From: Rhodamnia argentea
Lineage: Eukaryota; Streptophyta; Magnoliopsida; Myrtales; Myrtaceae
Assembly (NCBI RefSeq): GCF_020921035.1
Contig: NC_063151.1
Location: forward strand, 8,246,001-8,310,000
Reading direction: 5' to 3'
DNA: 64,000 nucleotides
A program made the position numbers and the translations under genes. The first letter of the stretch is position 1. Each line of letters starts with the position of its first letter. Of the stretch, positions 35,280 through 48,760 are shown piece after piece. The notes beneath the pieces are model-generated. The model had not been told where the DNA came from. It saw only the letters and a program-made list of their open reading frames with translations, and ran no database searches.

Positions 35280-38219
35280 CTTCACAAAATCCTAACTTTG
35301 AGAGCGAGATGTAGAAATTTCGTAAGAAAGTTCCTAACGTGCGACCATCAAAGAGGAAAATCATCCGGAGCACCTAAAGCTTAGGGGGCGACGATCATCA
35401 TTGGCCTCCTTCGGGGCCGCCTACGGCCTCCGGTGCCGTTGGTGGCGGATCAACGTCGCCCTCGGCCTCCAGACATGCTCCATTGCCATGTGAAATTTTT
35501 TCCACATATAAGAAATTTTTTTGGAGCTTAGGCAAAGCGTGATCATGTGTGGGTCCAAAATCGGGGAGAATCTTTTCCTTAGGTAAAAGCTTACACCTAT
35601 CACATGCCATATTTGTGTAGCAGTTAGGGCACGAAATGCATCGACGGTCGTGCCATTAATCTTTCAATTTTTCATTTATGCCCTCCTTCTTTATTTATTT
35701 TCATAATTTTGCCCCCCTCCTCATTTACCTGTCTTAGCTAAGCTTAGGCACAAGAATTAAACAAAGGCTACGACGACGGTCTGATCATTGGTTAATTAGT
35801 TTGTAAGATGTCCGCCGGGAGTCATATAACTGACACCATCTTACTTTAGTCTTTTTTCAAAATTGTATGAAATGCCTTTTGCTTTTGCTTTTTCTTTTTG
35901 TTTTTTTGGTTGGGATAGTGAAAAATCTAAAACTCGCGTGTACCCGTCACTTCCATTTTTAATTATCGTCATCCTTCTTATTAATGCTTCTGTTGACACC
36001 GTTAATTTTTATTGAATGAGATATCTATGAGGCATTTAGTTATTTATTATTCATAACGAGAAGCATTGATGTAGCGTTTATATTGTCGCTCATATGCGAC
36101 GCTACATAAAAGAGAAGTAAATTAGAACAACACTAAAATTCAAAAGAAAAGAGAGAGATCGACGTTGATGGGATAAGAAGGGGGCGAGGCGGTGCCACCC
36201 CTTTGTCGCCGACCAAGGGCGGTTGCCCCCGCCTTGCCCTCGCTTTGTGTTCGCGGCGACTCTCGCGATCGCCAAGAGAGCAATGAATGGAAGGACCAAT
36301 TCGAAAGAGAACGACAAGTTTTAGAGTTCAAATGACAATTAAAAAAAAAAAGTTTCGAAACTAAAGTGACAGATCGACACAAATTTTTGAACTCTCTATA
36401 TCATTATCGTAATTATCCCTCTTTTTTATAACTTAAATCTTGCTATCCACGCACTTTTAACATCTTTTAAATCCATCATTTCCTATTATTTTTATAATCT
36501 CCGAATAATAACATTTAACTTCACATACTTTCTTTTGCAGAATGCCATTTTCAGAAATATTAGTGTCGATCCGATCTAGAACGGGCATGCCACTACTCCA
36601 TCTTTTGTAGAGGCACCATATTTTTAATCCTCGGCCCGATCTCACTCCGGACAAGTAGCAATTTCTCCTATGCGTAACATGATATGAATACTGTGATCGA
36701 TGATAGCTTTTATATGCTAATAAACTAGAAATGGATAATTTAACTGCTGAATATTTGGAAAAAAATGAAGTTTTTCCCTTCTTCTTTTTTAATGGGAGCT
36801 TAGTGAAATTGGAAACTTAACTATGGAGTCTATTAAAGTACGAAACTATCAACTTTGCCGACACACATGATCTCAACTTTAAGGATTCAGGATTCATTTT
36901 TCCCACAACTTCTTTTGGCCTGATCTTCTTTTTTCATTTTTCATCTTTGTATGTGGCCCCCATATTTTTCATTTTTTTTATCACATCACATCAAATCGCC
37001 ATGGTTTATTACTTTATCCTTGAATCCCCTCGTAATTCCCCATCAATAATGAATAGGTAAAGCCGCCTAGGAATTTGATTTTGCTGTCATTTCACGTAGT
37101 GAAGCAAAGATTTTATCTTCTTCCTTCTCTCTTTTATTCCTTTATTTTCAAGAAGCTATTTTTCTACGCTAGACAACTTCGACTCTTCAATGCACACACA
37201 AATTTTAAAGCCATTTTTGGGTTTCATCCCATGTCAATTTATATCGGTCACTTTTGAATATCTACACTTGGCATTCTCACTTGTAGCAAGTTACGTTTGA
37301 CACCTAATTTTGATTACACTTTTGTCAATTTCGTACCAATTTTGCTTCGCCGTTCGATCTACATTTACCTAAGATACCTGCAATGAAGATGTTCGATTTC
37401 TTAAAACCGTAACCGGAGTTTAGTTCCAAGAGTTTAATTTCAGCAACACCTTTGCCCCGTTATCCAATCAATTCAGTCGAGCTATGCCCTAAAGTGAGAA
37501 CATCTTCAGCAACATAAGAGAGGTCTAGAAATTGAAGCTGTACATGTACTTACCTGTAATGTTTTTCGATGTACAGGAACTATGTCCACAATCAAGAGAG
37601 GGTGCACGTAAAGTGCCATGGCGATAATTTCCGAGGCCATCAATTTTATGTCTTTTCTACCCTTTTTATTCTTTCAGTAAACAGAGAGACTGACTAGTGG
37701 GGTCTTCAAACTCTCTTGCAATGAAAAAAAAAAAAAAAACAGAAATGTCCAAAATATTTTTAAAAGAAAAAGAAAAAGTATATCTTGTTAAATCTATAGG
37801 TTAAAAGCATGAAAGACCCATTTGCTTTTCTTCCTTTATTATGATCTTCCCTCACCTTTTTGCGTCTTGAGGGTCCATTCAAACATGTCCAAACCCCCCC
37901 AAAAAAAAACATGTCCAACTATTTTGGAATAGATTAAGCATACGAGATTGGGAACAACCCCCCCTCCTTCCGATCGAAAGGACGAAATTCGACGTTAATC
38001 CTTTTTTTTTTCTTCTTTTTTATGATTCAAGAGCAAGCGCACGAATACCTAATCACGCAAAAGCTCGTGAAACGCCTTGCAAATCCCATAAATCAATTAT
38101 TTAGAGTTTACCCATCTAGGTAGATTCCTCGTTGAAAGAAAGGGATTAGATATTTAGAAATAATTCATATAATTTGGAATGAATCTATGATTTAATTTTC
38201 TTGGAATCTATGAGTGTTT
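35280..38219. other. Spacer with two GC-rich patches
   Basis: No recognisable gene. GC-rich patches at 35398-35480 and 36175-36290 sit in otherwise AT-rich sequence. They resemble the cores of the TIR elements at 12-19 kb, but I could not define terminal repeats. The rest consists of AT-rich sequence and homopolymers. Confidence 0.4.
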
Positions 38220-38724
38220 GGGAAAATAACCAAAAAAAGTCTTAAATTTGTTGCAATTGTGCCAATTCAGTCTCAAACTTTTTTTTTTACCAATTGAATC
38301 ACAAATCTTAGCAATTGTGTCAATTCGGTCCATTTGGCCGATGGGAGCCGATATGGCGCCATCGATGTTGAGTGAAAATTTTTTAGTAATATTTTAATAT
38401 TTTCAATTTTTGTAATAATTTTTTCTGTCTTTTTTAAGGGGTCTGGGCAGGTAGGAGGTTGTCGGCCCTCGATCCCTAGGTGAGGGCTCGGCTGCCAACC
38501 CAAACCTTTAAAAAAAGAAAATGAAATAAAATACAGAAAAAATTATTAAAAAATTTAAAATTTTTGTTACAAATTTGTCTAGTCAGCGCCGGCAGCACCA
38601 CTCAACCAAATAGACTGAATTGGCATAATTGTAAAAAATTTAAGACTCAATTGACAAAAAAAAAAAGTTTAAGATTGAGTTGGCACAATTGCAATATGAT
38701 TAGGACTTTTTTGGTAATTCTCCC
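38220..38724. mobile_element. Fold-back element with GC-rich core
   Basis: Terminal inverted regions of about 130 bp (left: gggaaaataaccaaaaaaag; right: its imperfect inverse, ending ctccc) contain 'ttgcaattgtgccaattcag' phrases. The centre (38440-38510) is GC-rich with 'ccctcg...gtgaggg' symmetry. The flanks show an imperfect 10-bp repeat, ATGAGTGTTT (38210-38219) versus ATGAGCTTTT (38725-38734). Non-coding and non-autonomous; superfamily uncertain, Mutator-like by duplication length. Confidence 0.55.
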
Positions 38725-38734
38725 ATGAGCTTTT

Positions 38735-39325
38735 CCCATTGTTATCTCCGCCCTTTTGCGGCGTGGGATAATAAGAAAACAAAAAACCCTATCAATGCTG
38801 ATATACTAGGTTCATATAGGACGCATTGTTGTCACGTGCTGAATATCACCTTAATCAATATTTGCTAATGTGTTGTTTAATGACTTAGGACAGCCTGGGC
38901 TTTGAAAATTGCTCAAATACATCCTTCCTGGCTTTCTTTTGACCAACCGAACCTCCCATCACATGAAAGTCTTGCAACACTGGTCCAGCACGTCCGTGCT
39001 CCATGATCGAGGGAGCTGACTTTCTAAGTCGGTATTTTTGTCACCACGCTTAGTTAGTTCGCATACGAATTAAACCCTCATGTGATCCAATCGAATTTTT
39101 TATCGATTGGCCAGGCTCGCAATAAGATTAGGACCTACGATCAATAATGTGGCGGACGATCTCGATCATCAAATCCTAAACCAATTGCATTTATCGGATT
39201 CGTAATATTAGTCTATGACCTACTGTCCTACTCGATTGAAATCACCCAAGGAGAAGGGGTAATGTTGTCATTTGAGCAAATTGGGAGTATTTTAGTCAAT
39301 TTGGGGCCACCATAATAATTTCAGT
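38735..39325. other. Spacer between two fold-back elements
   Basis: About 590 bp of spacer with nothing recognisable: no coding motif, RNA gene or repeat structure on either strand. Confidence 0.4.
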
Positions 39326-39708
39326 GAAAATGACATAGCCGGTCTCTGAAATTTCACTCAGTGTGCAATATGGTATCTATACTTTTGACTTGATCAGTGT
39401 TATCCTTGAACTTCAGTCAAACGTGTAACGTTGCTCCTCAATTTTTAATTTGTTTAATGTAACTCATGAATTATATGAAAATATTTAATGTTGTCCCCGA
39501 ACTCGAATTAATAGAAGGACAATATTGACCATTTCTATAGAGTCCAAAGATAAAAAAAATTCATAGATCACGTTGAACACATTAAAAAGTTTAGAAACCA
39601 TATTGCACATTAGGGTAAAGTTCAAGAACTACATTGTACAAATTAAAAGTTCAGATATCACATTACACATTAAGTAAAATTTATAATTTATTTGTGTCAT
39701 TATCCTTT
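39326..39708. mobile_element. Fold-back MITE, 'GACACAAAT' family (copy 2)
   Basis: Same phrases and same inverted architecture as the element at 34843-35271 (caatatggtatct, aacttttgacttgatcagtg, and the inverse arm ending ttatttgtgtcatt). It is more diverged and the ends are approximate. A (TA)n(TG)n microsatellite follows directly. Confidence 0.5.
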
Positions 39709-39711
39709 CAT

Positions 39712-39712
<1 letters not shown>

Positions 39713-39756
<44 letters not shown>
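39713..39756. repeat. Compound (TA)n(TG)n microsatellite
   Basis: About ten TA units run into about eleven TG units without interruption, directly beside a MITE end. Likely polymorphic in length. Confidence 0.9.
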
Positions 39757-40408
39757 ATTGTCTGTCTCTATGATGAAAGACTCACCCAAAGTCAATGATC
39801 TTTTTCATGAAAATTGCTGATGCCGCCTCCAATTCCTAAGCTACCTTCGCCACAAGCTGCCTCGGTTAAAACTTCGGGTGCCGGCAGCGAAGGAGAGAGG
39901 TCTTTTCTCATCCTCTTTTTTTTTTTTAGTTTTATTTCTAATGGTAGAGAAATTGAGATTTAATTTCGGATTATGTTAGGAATACTTAGTAGATCACACC
40001 TCTGGCAGACTCGTCTCGGACGTCGGGCTAAGATGCGACCACACTCGTTTAAAAAACCTATCTATTGCCCCGTCGCATCATTCGGCAAGGCGCATCTCAT
40101 CATTCGAGGGGGCCCTGAGGCCGCAATCGCCTGCGGTCTGATCAACGGCTCTGGTGTACCATTTGATGATCCAACGGCTATCGATCCCGAGCGAATGGGT
40201 CTAGCGCCAGTCCATTTTACTTCTTTCTCCGGCAGGGATTGGAGGGTTGTGTGGAAATTTCACCCTCTTTTTCACCGCATTTCTCCTGGAGGAGATTCCT
40301 ATGTTCGCTACTTTATCCTCCTTCCCATATAATTCTTTTCGATTTTTTTTTTGTCTCTCTTTTCCGCGGGATTAGTTTCTTTAATATTTCTTCTTCGCAT
40401 TTTTGGCT
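39757..40408 (+). promoter_or_regulatory. Upstream region of the bZIP gene
   Basis: No independent gene is supported. The frame at 39973-40332 is open but shows no motif, and the stretch lies immediately upstream of the bZIP TATA box. A moderately GC-rich part (39990-40260) may hold regulatory sites. I cannot assign any of them. Confidence 0.35.
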
Positions 40409-40416
40409 CTATAAAT
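40409..40416 (+). promoter_or_regulatory. TATA box of the bZIP gene
   Basis: CTATAAAT, about 320 bp before the SC-uORF and 670 bp before the main start codon. It is followed by a CT-rich stretch (40440-40480) typical of a plant transcription start and leader. Transcription would start near 40440. A long, multi-uORF leader is characteristic of group S1 bZIP genes. Confidence 0.55.
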
Positions 40417-40680
40417 TGGGCCCTCAATTCCATGAACTTCTTCCTCTTCCTCCTCCTCTTCCTCCTCCTCACCCACTCTGAGAAATCTTGGAGCCTGAGG
40501 CTCTGTTGGTCCTCATCTCCTCTGTTTCTCCATGCAAGCTCTTGGTTTTTGCTTGCCGCTCAATCTCTGTCCACAGAACCATTTCGCAGAAACCCATTTC
40601 GTCGAAACCGCTTTGGATCGTCCCTCTCTGTTTCTGGGTGGTTTTTTTTTTTTTTTTTTTCCTACTTTTCCAGTGAGAAA

Positions 40681-40698
40681 ATGAACTTAGATACATGA
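40681..40698 (+). CDS. Short upstream ORF (MNLDT) before the SC-uORF
   Basis: Five codons plus TGA, ending 37 nt before the conserved SC-uORF. The same frame is open upstream to an ATG at 40432, so if transcription starts earlier the upstream peptide would be much longer. A strong acceptor-like sequence (poly-T then TTTTCCAG, ending at about 40674) just upstream suggests a leader intron may remove that part. Its role is unknown; it may tune initiation at the next uORF. Confidence 0.4.
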   Translation: MNLDT

Positions 40699-40735
40699 TA
40701 TCTCTCGTGCTGTTCTTGAACGCGCGAGCATCTTC

Positions 40736-40861
40736 ATGTCTCCGGTTCTCAGCGAAATCCTCCGTTCGGGTTATATAATAAGTTCTTCTCTGAGGCGCCG
40801 GACCCACTTGGTTCAATCTTTCTCTGTTGCGTTCCTCTACTGGTTCTACGTTTTCTCATGA
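40736..40861 (+). CDS. Sucrose-control upstream ORF (SC-uORF, conserved peptide uORF)
   Basis: Encodes 41 residues beginning MSPVLSEILRSG and ending FLYWFYVFS, with the RRRTHLVQSF block between. This is the conserved peptide of group S1 bZIP leaders (ATB2/bZIP11, bZIP2, bZIP44, bZIP53 type). In Arabidopsis this peptide stalls ribosomes when sucrose is high and represses translation of the main ORF. It lies 223 nt before the bZIP start, the expected arrangement. Only a few positions differ from the Arabidopsis peptide as I remember it, mostly in the middle (GYIISSS region). It is too short for ordinary gene finders. Confidence 0.95.
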   Translation: MSPVLSEILRSGYIISSSLRRRTHLVQSFSVAFLYWFYVFS

Positions 40862-40875
40862 TCTATCTACCTTAG
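40858..40875 (+). CDS. Short upstream ORF overlapping the SC-uORF stop (MIYLP)
   Basis: The ATG overlaps the SC-uORF stop in the arrangement ATGA, and five codons are followed by TAG. An overlapping short uORF after the SC-uORF also occurs in Arabidopsis bZIP11 as I recall, so the layout looks conserved. Termination-reinitiation here could affect how many ribosomes reach the main ORF. Confidence 0.5.
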   Translation: MIYLP

Positions 40876-41084
40876 GTTCTTTCGCGTAGTATTCATATAC
40901 GTATATAGCTTTCGGAATCGGCTAGAACATCGTTAGGATCTGGGTCTCGTGTGTTTTTTTTTTTTTTTTTTCTTTCGTAGTTGGCTCAGATCTTGAAATA
41001 ATATCATAACTTTAATTGAACCCCTGTTTTTTTGGGTTCCAATTTGGTGTTTTGCGAGTCGGGTGTAAATATACTACCATTATT

Positions 41085-41600
41085 ATGGCTTCCTCGAGCC
41101 CGAATTCCAATTCCTCCTCGGGAACAACCGCCACCGCCGCCACCCGGATTCAAAGCTCGAGCTCCGAAGAAGACGTGTTGCTGCAGATCCAGAGGAAGAG
41201 GAAGAGGATGGAGTCGAACCGGGAGTCGGCGAGGCGGTCGCGGATGCGGAAGCAGAGGCACTTGGACGAGCTCGCTGCCGAAGCGAGTCAGCTGCGGAGG
41301 GACAACCACCAGATCAGCACCAGCATCACCATCACCAACCGCCACCTGCAGGGCCTCGAGGCGGAGAACTCGATCCTGAGGGCTCAGGCCCACGAGCTGA
41401 GCCAGAGGTTCCAGTCCCTCAGCGACATTCTCGGTTACATCCACACGAACAACCTCGGGGCGTGCGGGATCGTCGACGACGAGGTCGTGGGCGGCGGCGT
41501 CCGGGCAACGAGTTACGACCACTTCCTGAACCCGCTCAACTCGCTGGGGCATCACGTTAACCAGCCAATCATGGCAGCTTCGGACATGTTTCAGTACTGA
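41085..41600 (+). CDS. Group S1 bZIP transcription factor (bZIP11/ATB2-like)
   Basis: A single intronless exon of 171 codons plus stop, as usual for group S. Residues 1-30 are Ser/Thr-rich. The basic region (about 37-58) contains NRESARRSR, with the invariant N45 and R53 (N-x7-R) followed after nine residues by the first zipper Leu at 63. Zipper positions continue at L70, I77, T84, L91, L98, L105 and L112. The start at 41085 is preferred to the open codons upstream because it follows the uORF cluster and matches the family N-terminus. The protein would bind ACGT-core DNA, often as a heterodimer with group C bZIPs, and control sugar- and amino-acid-responsive genes. Translation is probably sucrose-repressed through the SC-uORF. 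Confidence 0.94.
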   Translation: MASSSPNSNSSSGTTATAATRIQSSSSEEDVLLQIQRKRKRMESNRESARRSRMRKQRHLDELAAEASQLRRDNHQISTSITITNRHLQGLEAENSILRAQAHELSQRFQSLSDILGYIHTNNLGACGIVDDEVVGGGVRATSYDHFLNPLNSLGHHVNQPIMAASDMFQY

Positions 41601-44290
41601 ACGTGAAGAAAATCTCACCACCAAACCTAATAATCTCCGTCCATGTTTTTGGTGCTTTGTTCCGTGTTTGCCAAAGTAATTAAGAATTTATTAAGGTGGG
41701 GGCAGTGAACGAGTGATGCAATGGATTAGATCAGCTAATCTGGGTGGTACTTGTGATGTGTACTTTTGACTATAGTTTTGCGTGGTTTTTGTTTTGTTTT
41801 TTTTTTTTTTTGAGTTTGTGGGTTTTAATTATTTATGTGATAGTGTATTTAAAAGCTTGGTTATTATAAAAAAAGAAAAAGAAATGCTCTACATATTTAA
41901 AATTCAGCCCCACCATGCACCACCATGTTAATTTCAATAGAGGAAATGCTTATCTGACAATACTATCAAAGATCGTACAATCTCAATCATAGGTCCACAC
42001 ACCATCATTGCATATTTTATATAAAACATCTATTAATTGGGAGATCGTGTGATCGTAAATAACCGATATTATTGTCAACTAGCAGTTTTCGTTTTAAGCC
42101 CATTGATTTCTGGACAAAGGCGGCAAAGGAAGGACAAAGACAAATAGAAAAAAGGATTGAACAAATTGATCCGATTTGTCTATCGTTCACCATTTTTTTT
42201 TTTTTTTTTTTTGGTTTCTTACTTTGGATTGCTGCTGGCTAGAACCTCCAATACGCCAAGGGATTCTTGCCCCTCGTGATATCATTCTCGAATAAAAAAT
42301 TGATGGAGCTTTTGGATTGCTGGCGGAGACAGACTGTGTCCAAAAGCAAGCAGAATTCATGCTGCCAAGGGCAATGCTCCCCCGCCTATCATTTAGAAAA
42401 AAAAAAGTTCAATATCACAAAAAATTTGAAATTAATATATTTGTAACAAATTTACTCCACACTAATTTATTGACCACAAAAAATCTCGAACCGATACGCT
42501 TGTGATATATTTATCACAAACCGATCCAACAAACCGATACACGAGTGACAAACGGAAGGTAAAAACATCGAATTGAGACATCCGTCAATTGCCACGTATC
42601 ATCTAACTCAGTAATTGACGGTAAAAATCTAACGGAAGGTAAATTTATCACATGTGTACCATTTTGGGGTTTTTGGTGGTGAAAAAATTAATTTGAGATA
42701 AATTTGTCATATGCTATCGGTTTGAGATTTTTTGTGATATTAAAAAAGGAAAAAACAAAAGCCCAGGATCAATTCCATTCTCTGGAATCTAGTGCATTTG
42801 ATGCAGTACCCATGTGATTGAAGCAAGAAAATCTCAGAATATCGGATGTGCTGCACCTGATGTTGATGTACAAGGAGAAGCAATATACTTGCGGACACTC
42901 CTCCAGCTAAGGAAATGCGATCATCGATACGCACAAAAAAAAAAAAAAGAAGAGGAGATGCTGAGCGAAAATCAACTAACAAGAACCCTAATGAAGAGCC
43001 TAAGAAGTGGGCGAAATTAGGTATAGTGTGCCTCCAAAAAGAACCAGACAACCTTAATGCACTCTCTTGTCATGCCTTTCTATGTAAGGGTTTTGATTGC
43101 ACGTTACAGCAAGCAGGAGATGATGGAGATGATGGAAGGATGCATCAAGTGGAGAGAAAAAAAAAGCTAAAATGTCATTTTCTCTGCATTTTCATCTGAG
43201 TGACCCTTTCAGGATTTTTCAGGGGCAGGGGCTTGCGATGGTGATGATATTCGCAGAGGAAGGAGAGATTTTGGCTAAGTTCCGCAAGTTGGTTTTACAC
43301 CCCTGCCCAAGGAAAGAGAGAGACAACAGCAAACGACAGTACCACCGTGGCTTGTAGGTCCTGGTTGACGAAGAAAGAGCGTCAACAGACATCCTTAATC
43401 CGAAATCGGTATAGGGTTAGCGTGAAATAAGTAGTGCCACAAGAATTCAACAAGCATAGTTCGCCATTGAGCTGAGGTGCACTTAAGTTGGACACTTCAC
43501 GGCGCTATTTGAAATAAGATCCAACCTTATTTGGGATTTTCCCCATTTGTCGATGACAACTAGTTCGCGGTCGAACTTCGAGCCCTGTCTTTGTCCCACA
43601 AAAAAAATAAACAAGCAAATTTTTTTAGCTATTTGTCTTAATAGCGTGGAACAGGAGAATTCGAACCAAGTATATTCTCCTTTTTGTCAATGACGGTCCA
43701 AGCGTTTCTCCTTTTCTGTCAGCCAAGTGTATCTTAATTACTAGACTTCTAGGAGAGCGATAGCGAAAGTGAGGATTTGCGATTGTGGGTTAAAGCGTCA
43801 CCAAGCTCCGATAATCAGCCCCAACCATGGAAAGATCAAATGAGCATTGAACACAAACTTCATTGGCCCGACCGCAATTTAAATTTTTCAAATGGTCGTG
43901 ACGTCTCTTCATTTTTGGGATGTCTCTCATTGGTAATTTGTGGGGTTTGGGCGACATAATTTGTTACCTCCTTTGATGACCGGAACTTTAATGAAATGCC
44001 ATCTAATGCGAATGAATGGGATGTGATCGCATCATCTCTCCAATCAATGGTATTGTATGTTGGTTCTCGAGAGGCAAGCATTGATTGCCCTAGGGACGTC
44101 AAAAATACCCAAAGTCGAAAATTTCGAATCTTTTCAAATCAGATAATGAGTGAAGAAATTTGGATAGTTTGCCGGTTCGGTTCGGGTTTCATCTTCTACT
44201 TTTTTCACTTCGCGCGCGCACGCGCTCTCTCTCACTAACCTTTCTCTGCAAAAACCTTAATCTCAACTCTTGCTGCCGAATCCACCAACG
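41601..44290. other. bZIP 3' flank and spacer
   Basis: The first part should be the bZIP 3' UTR. A fold-back element occupies 42405-42745. Frames at 42814-43020 and 42915-43199 are open without known motifs. At 43735-43640 the minus strand reads GGTTCGAATTC after a GGCTGACAG phrase, a weak polymerase III B-box resemblance. A CG-dinucleotide run (cgcgcgcgcacgcgc) lies at about 44210-44224. Confidence 0.4.
42405..42745. mobile_element. Fold-back MITE, 'ATATCACAAAAAATC' family
   Basis: The left arm begins caatatcacaaaaaattt and the right arm ends with the inverse (gattttttgtgatatt). Both carry 'ttggtacN-tgtgacaaat' phrases. The inner part includes two facing copies of 'aacggaaggtaaa/ttgacggtaaaa'. 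About 340 bp, non-coding. Related to the truncated copy at 15575-15870. Confidence 0.6.
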
Positions 44291-44702
44291 ATACCACCAA
44301 CGTTCAATCCCACCCAGGTTCTACGTCCGGTCATCTGAGGTAAGGTCGAAGCCACCAGTTACCTGGCCTAAAGATCAGTCCCTCGGGTCTATCCCCCAAG
44401 AAGACCGGGTGAGGACATTGTCAAGGACTAGAAGGGCCACCGCATGACAGTGAAGTTCACAGTGTAGAAGCGGAAGGCCAAGGTCTCCATTGTGCCCTCC
44501 ACGGCAGCGCTCAAGAAGCCGGAGGACAACCGGAAGAAGACCAAGAACATCAAGCATATCAGGAACATCTCTCTTCATGACATCATCGAGATTGCGAGGG
44601 TCATGAGGCCAAGGTGCATGGCCAAGGAGTTGAGTGGTACCGTACCCGAAGAACTTGCACCAAGAGATCCCAGGTTATGATGTTGAGATTCCTGAGAACT
44701 AG
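44291..44702 (+). pseudogene. Decayed copy of 60S ribosomal protein L12 (RPL12)
   Basis: Translated pieces follow RPL12 from end to end: an N-terminal PPTFNPTQV with the start ATG changed to ATA, then [62 protein letters not shown] and a terminal DVEIPEN before TAG. The copy is 412 nt, against about 500 nt for an intact gene. It has small frameshifting deletions near the start and lacks the block between SGTV and QEI. No introns are visible, which suits retrocopying, but some plant RPL12 genes are naturally intronless, so the mechanism is open. Not expected to make a functional protein. Confidence 0.88.
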
Positions 44703-45412
44703 GTGCTAACCAGCAAGGGACGGCAATGTGTTGGTGCGAGGAGATGAGGGATACTTCGCCCGTGACCGAGGAGGTGGAGAGCAGCCATGGCAGATGATGA
44801 GGCGGCAGCATCAGTCGTGCAGAACCATATTTTCGGTTGGGTTCGCGGTTTGGGTTGACCCAAACATGCACATATCCCATACGATTCGAATATTATGGAA
44901 ATATGAACTGTTGAAGCCCCTACCTAACTAAACGCAGAAAATAAGCTCTGCCGAGAGAGCTGGCAACTCATCTTTCCATTACAAAAACCCAAAAGCAAGG
45001 GAATGTGACATAGAGAATGTATTATCACCCCATCATACCAATAGCAAGTTAAAAAGAGAGTGCAATAACCAGCCTCTTGCATTGGTCTTGACCAATTCGA
45101 AAGATTTGTTGACACAGGAAGTCTCACATCTCAACGGAGAACCCAGCGAGTTTCCTATCAAGGCAATAATTCACAGATTCACGAATGACCGTTACGGTAC
45201 CTACCACTGAACGAGATGGTAAGTTACAGTTGTTCTGCAGCTGATGGATCCTTTTTCAATTCAGCAGTCGATGATCCAACAAAGTAACGCAAAGATATTC
45301 ATTGAGTTTGGAAACTTCATCAAATAAATTCATCATCCCATCGCACAGTACAACAGAACGAACAAGAAAAACTATGGCCGAAGCATCCATGGCAATGAAA
45401 GAGAAATCATTA
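44703..45412. other. Spacer and RPT4 3' flank
   Basis: No gene is seen. The part close to 45412 should be the 3' UTR of the minus-strand proteasome gene. Short frames present on both strands have no motifs. Confidence 0.4.

Positions 45413-48760
<3,348 letters not shown>

Noticed and set aside
40351..40698. Long leader frame of 115 codons before the SC-uORF
   Set aside because: Leu/Phe/Ser-rich translation of a CT-rich leader with no conservation that I recognise. Only its last five codons (MNLDT) are kept as a possible short uORF.
41004..41624. 206-codon minus-strand frame opposite the bZIP exon
   Set aside because: Antisense shadow of the bZIP coding sequence; no independent motif.
43640..43735. 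Possible tRNA gene (minus strand GGTTCGAATTC)
   Set aside because: The B-box-like core is present, but no acceptor stem, anticodon arm or proper A box could be folded.
44207..44226. CG/CA dinucleotide run as a Z-DNA-forming regulatory site
   Set aside because: Only about 15-20 bp and unlinked to any gene start; too weak to report as a feature.
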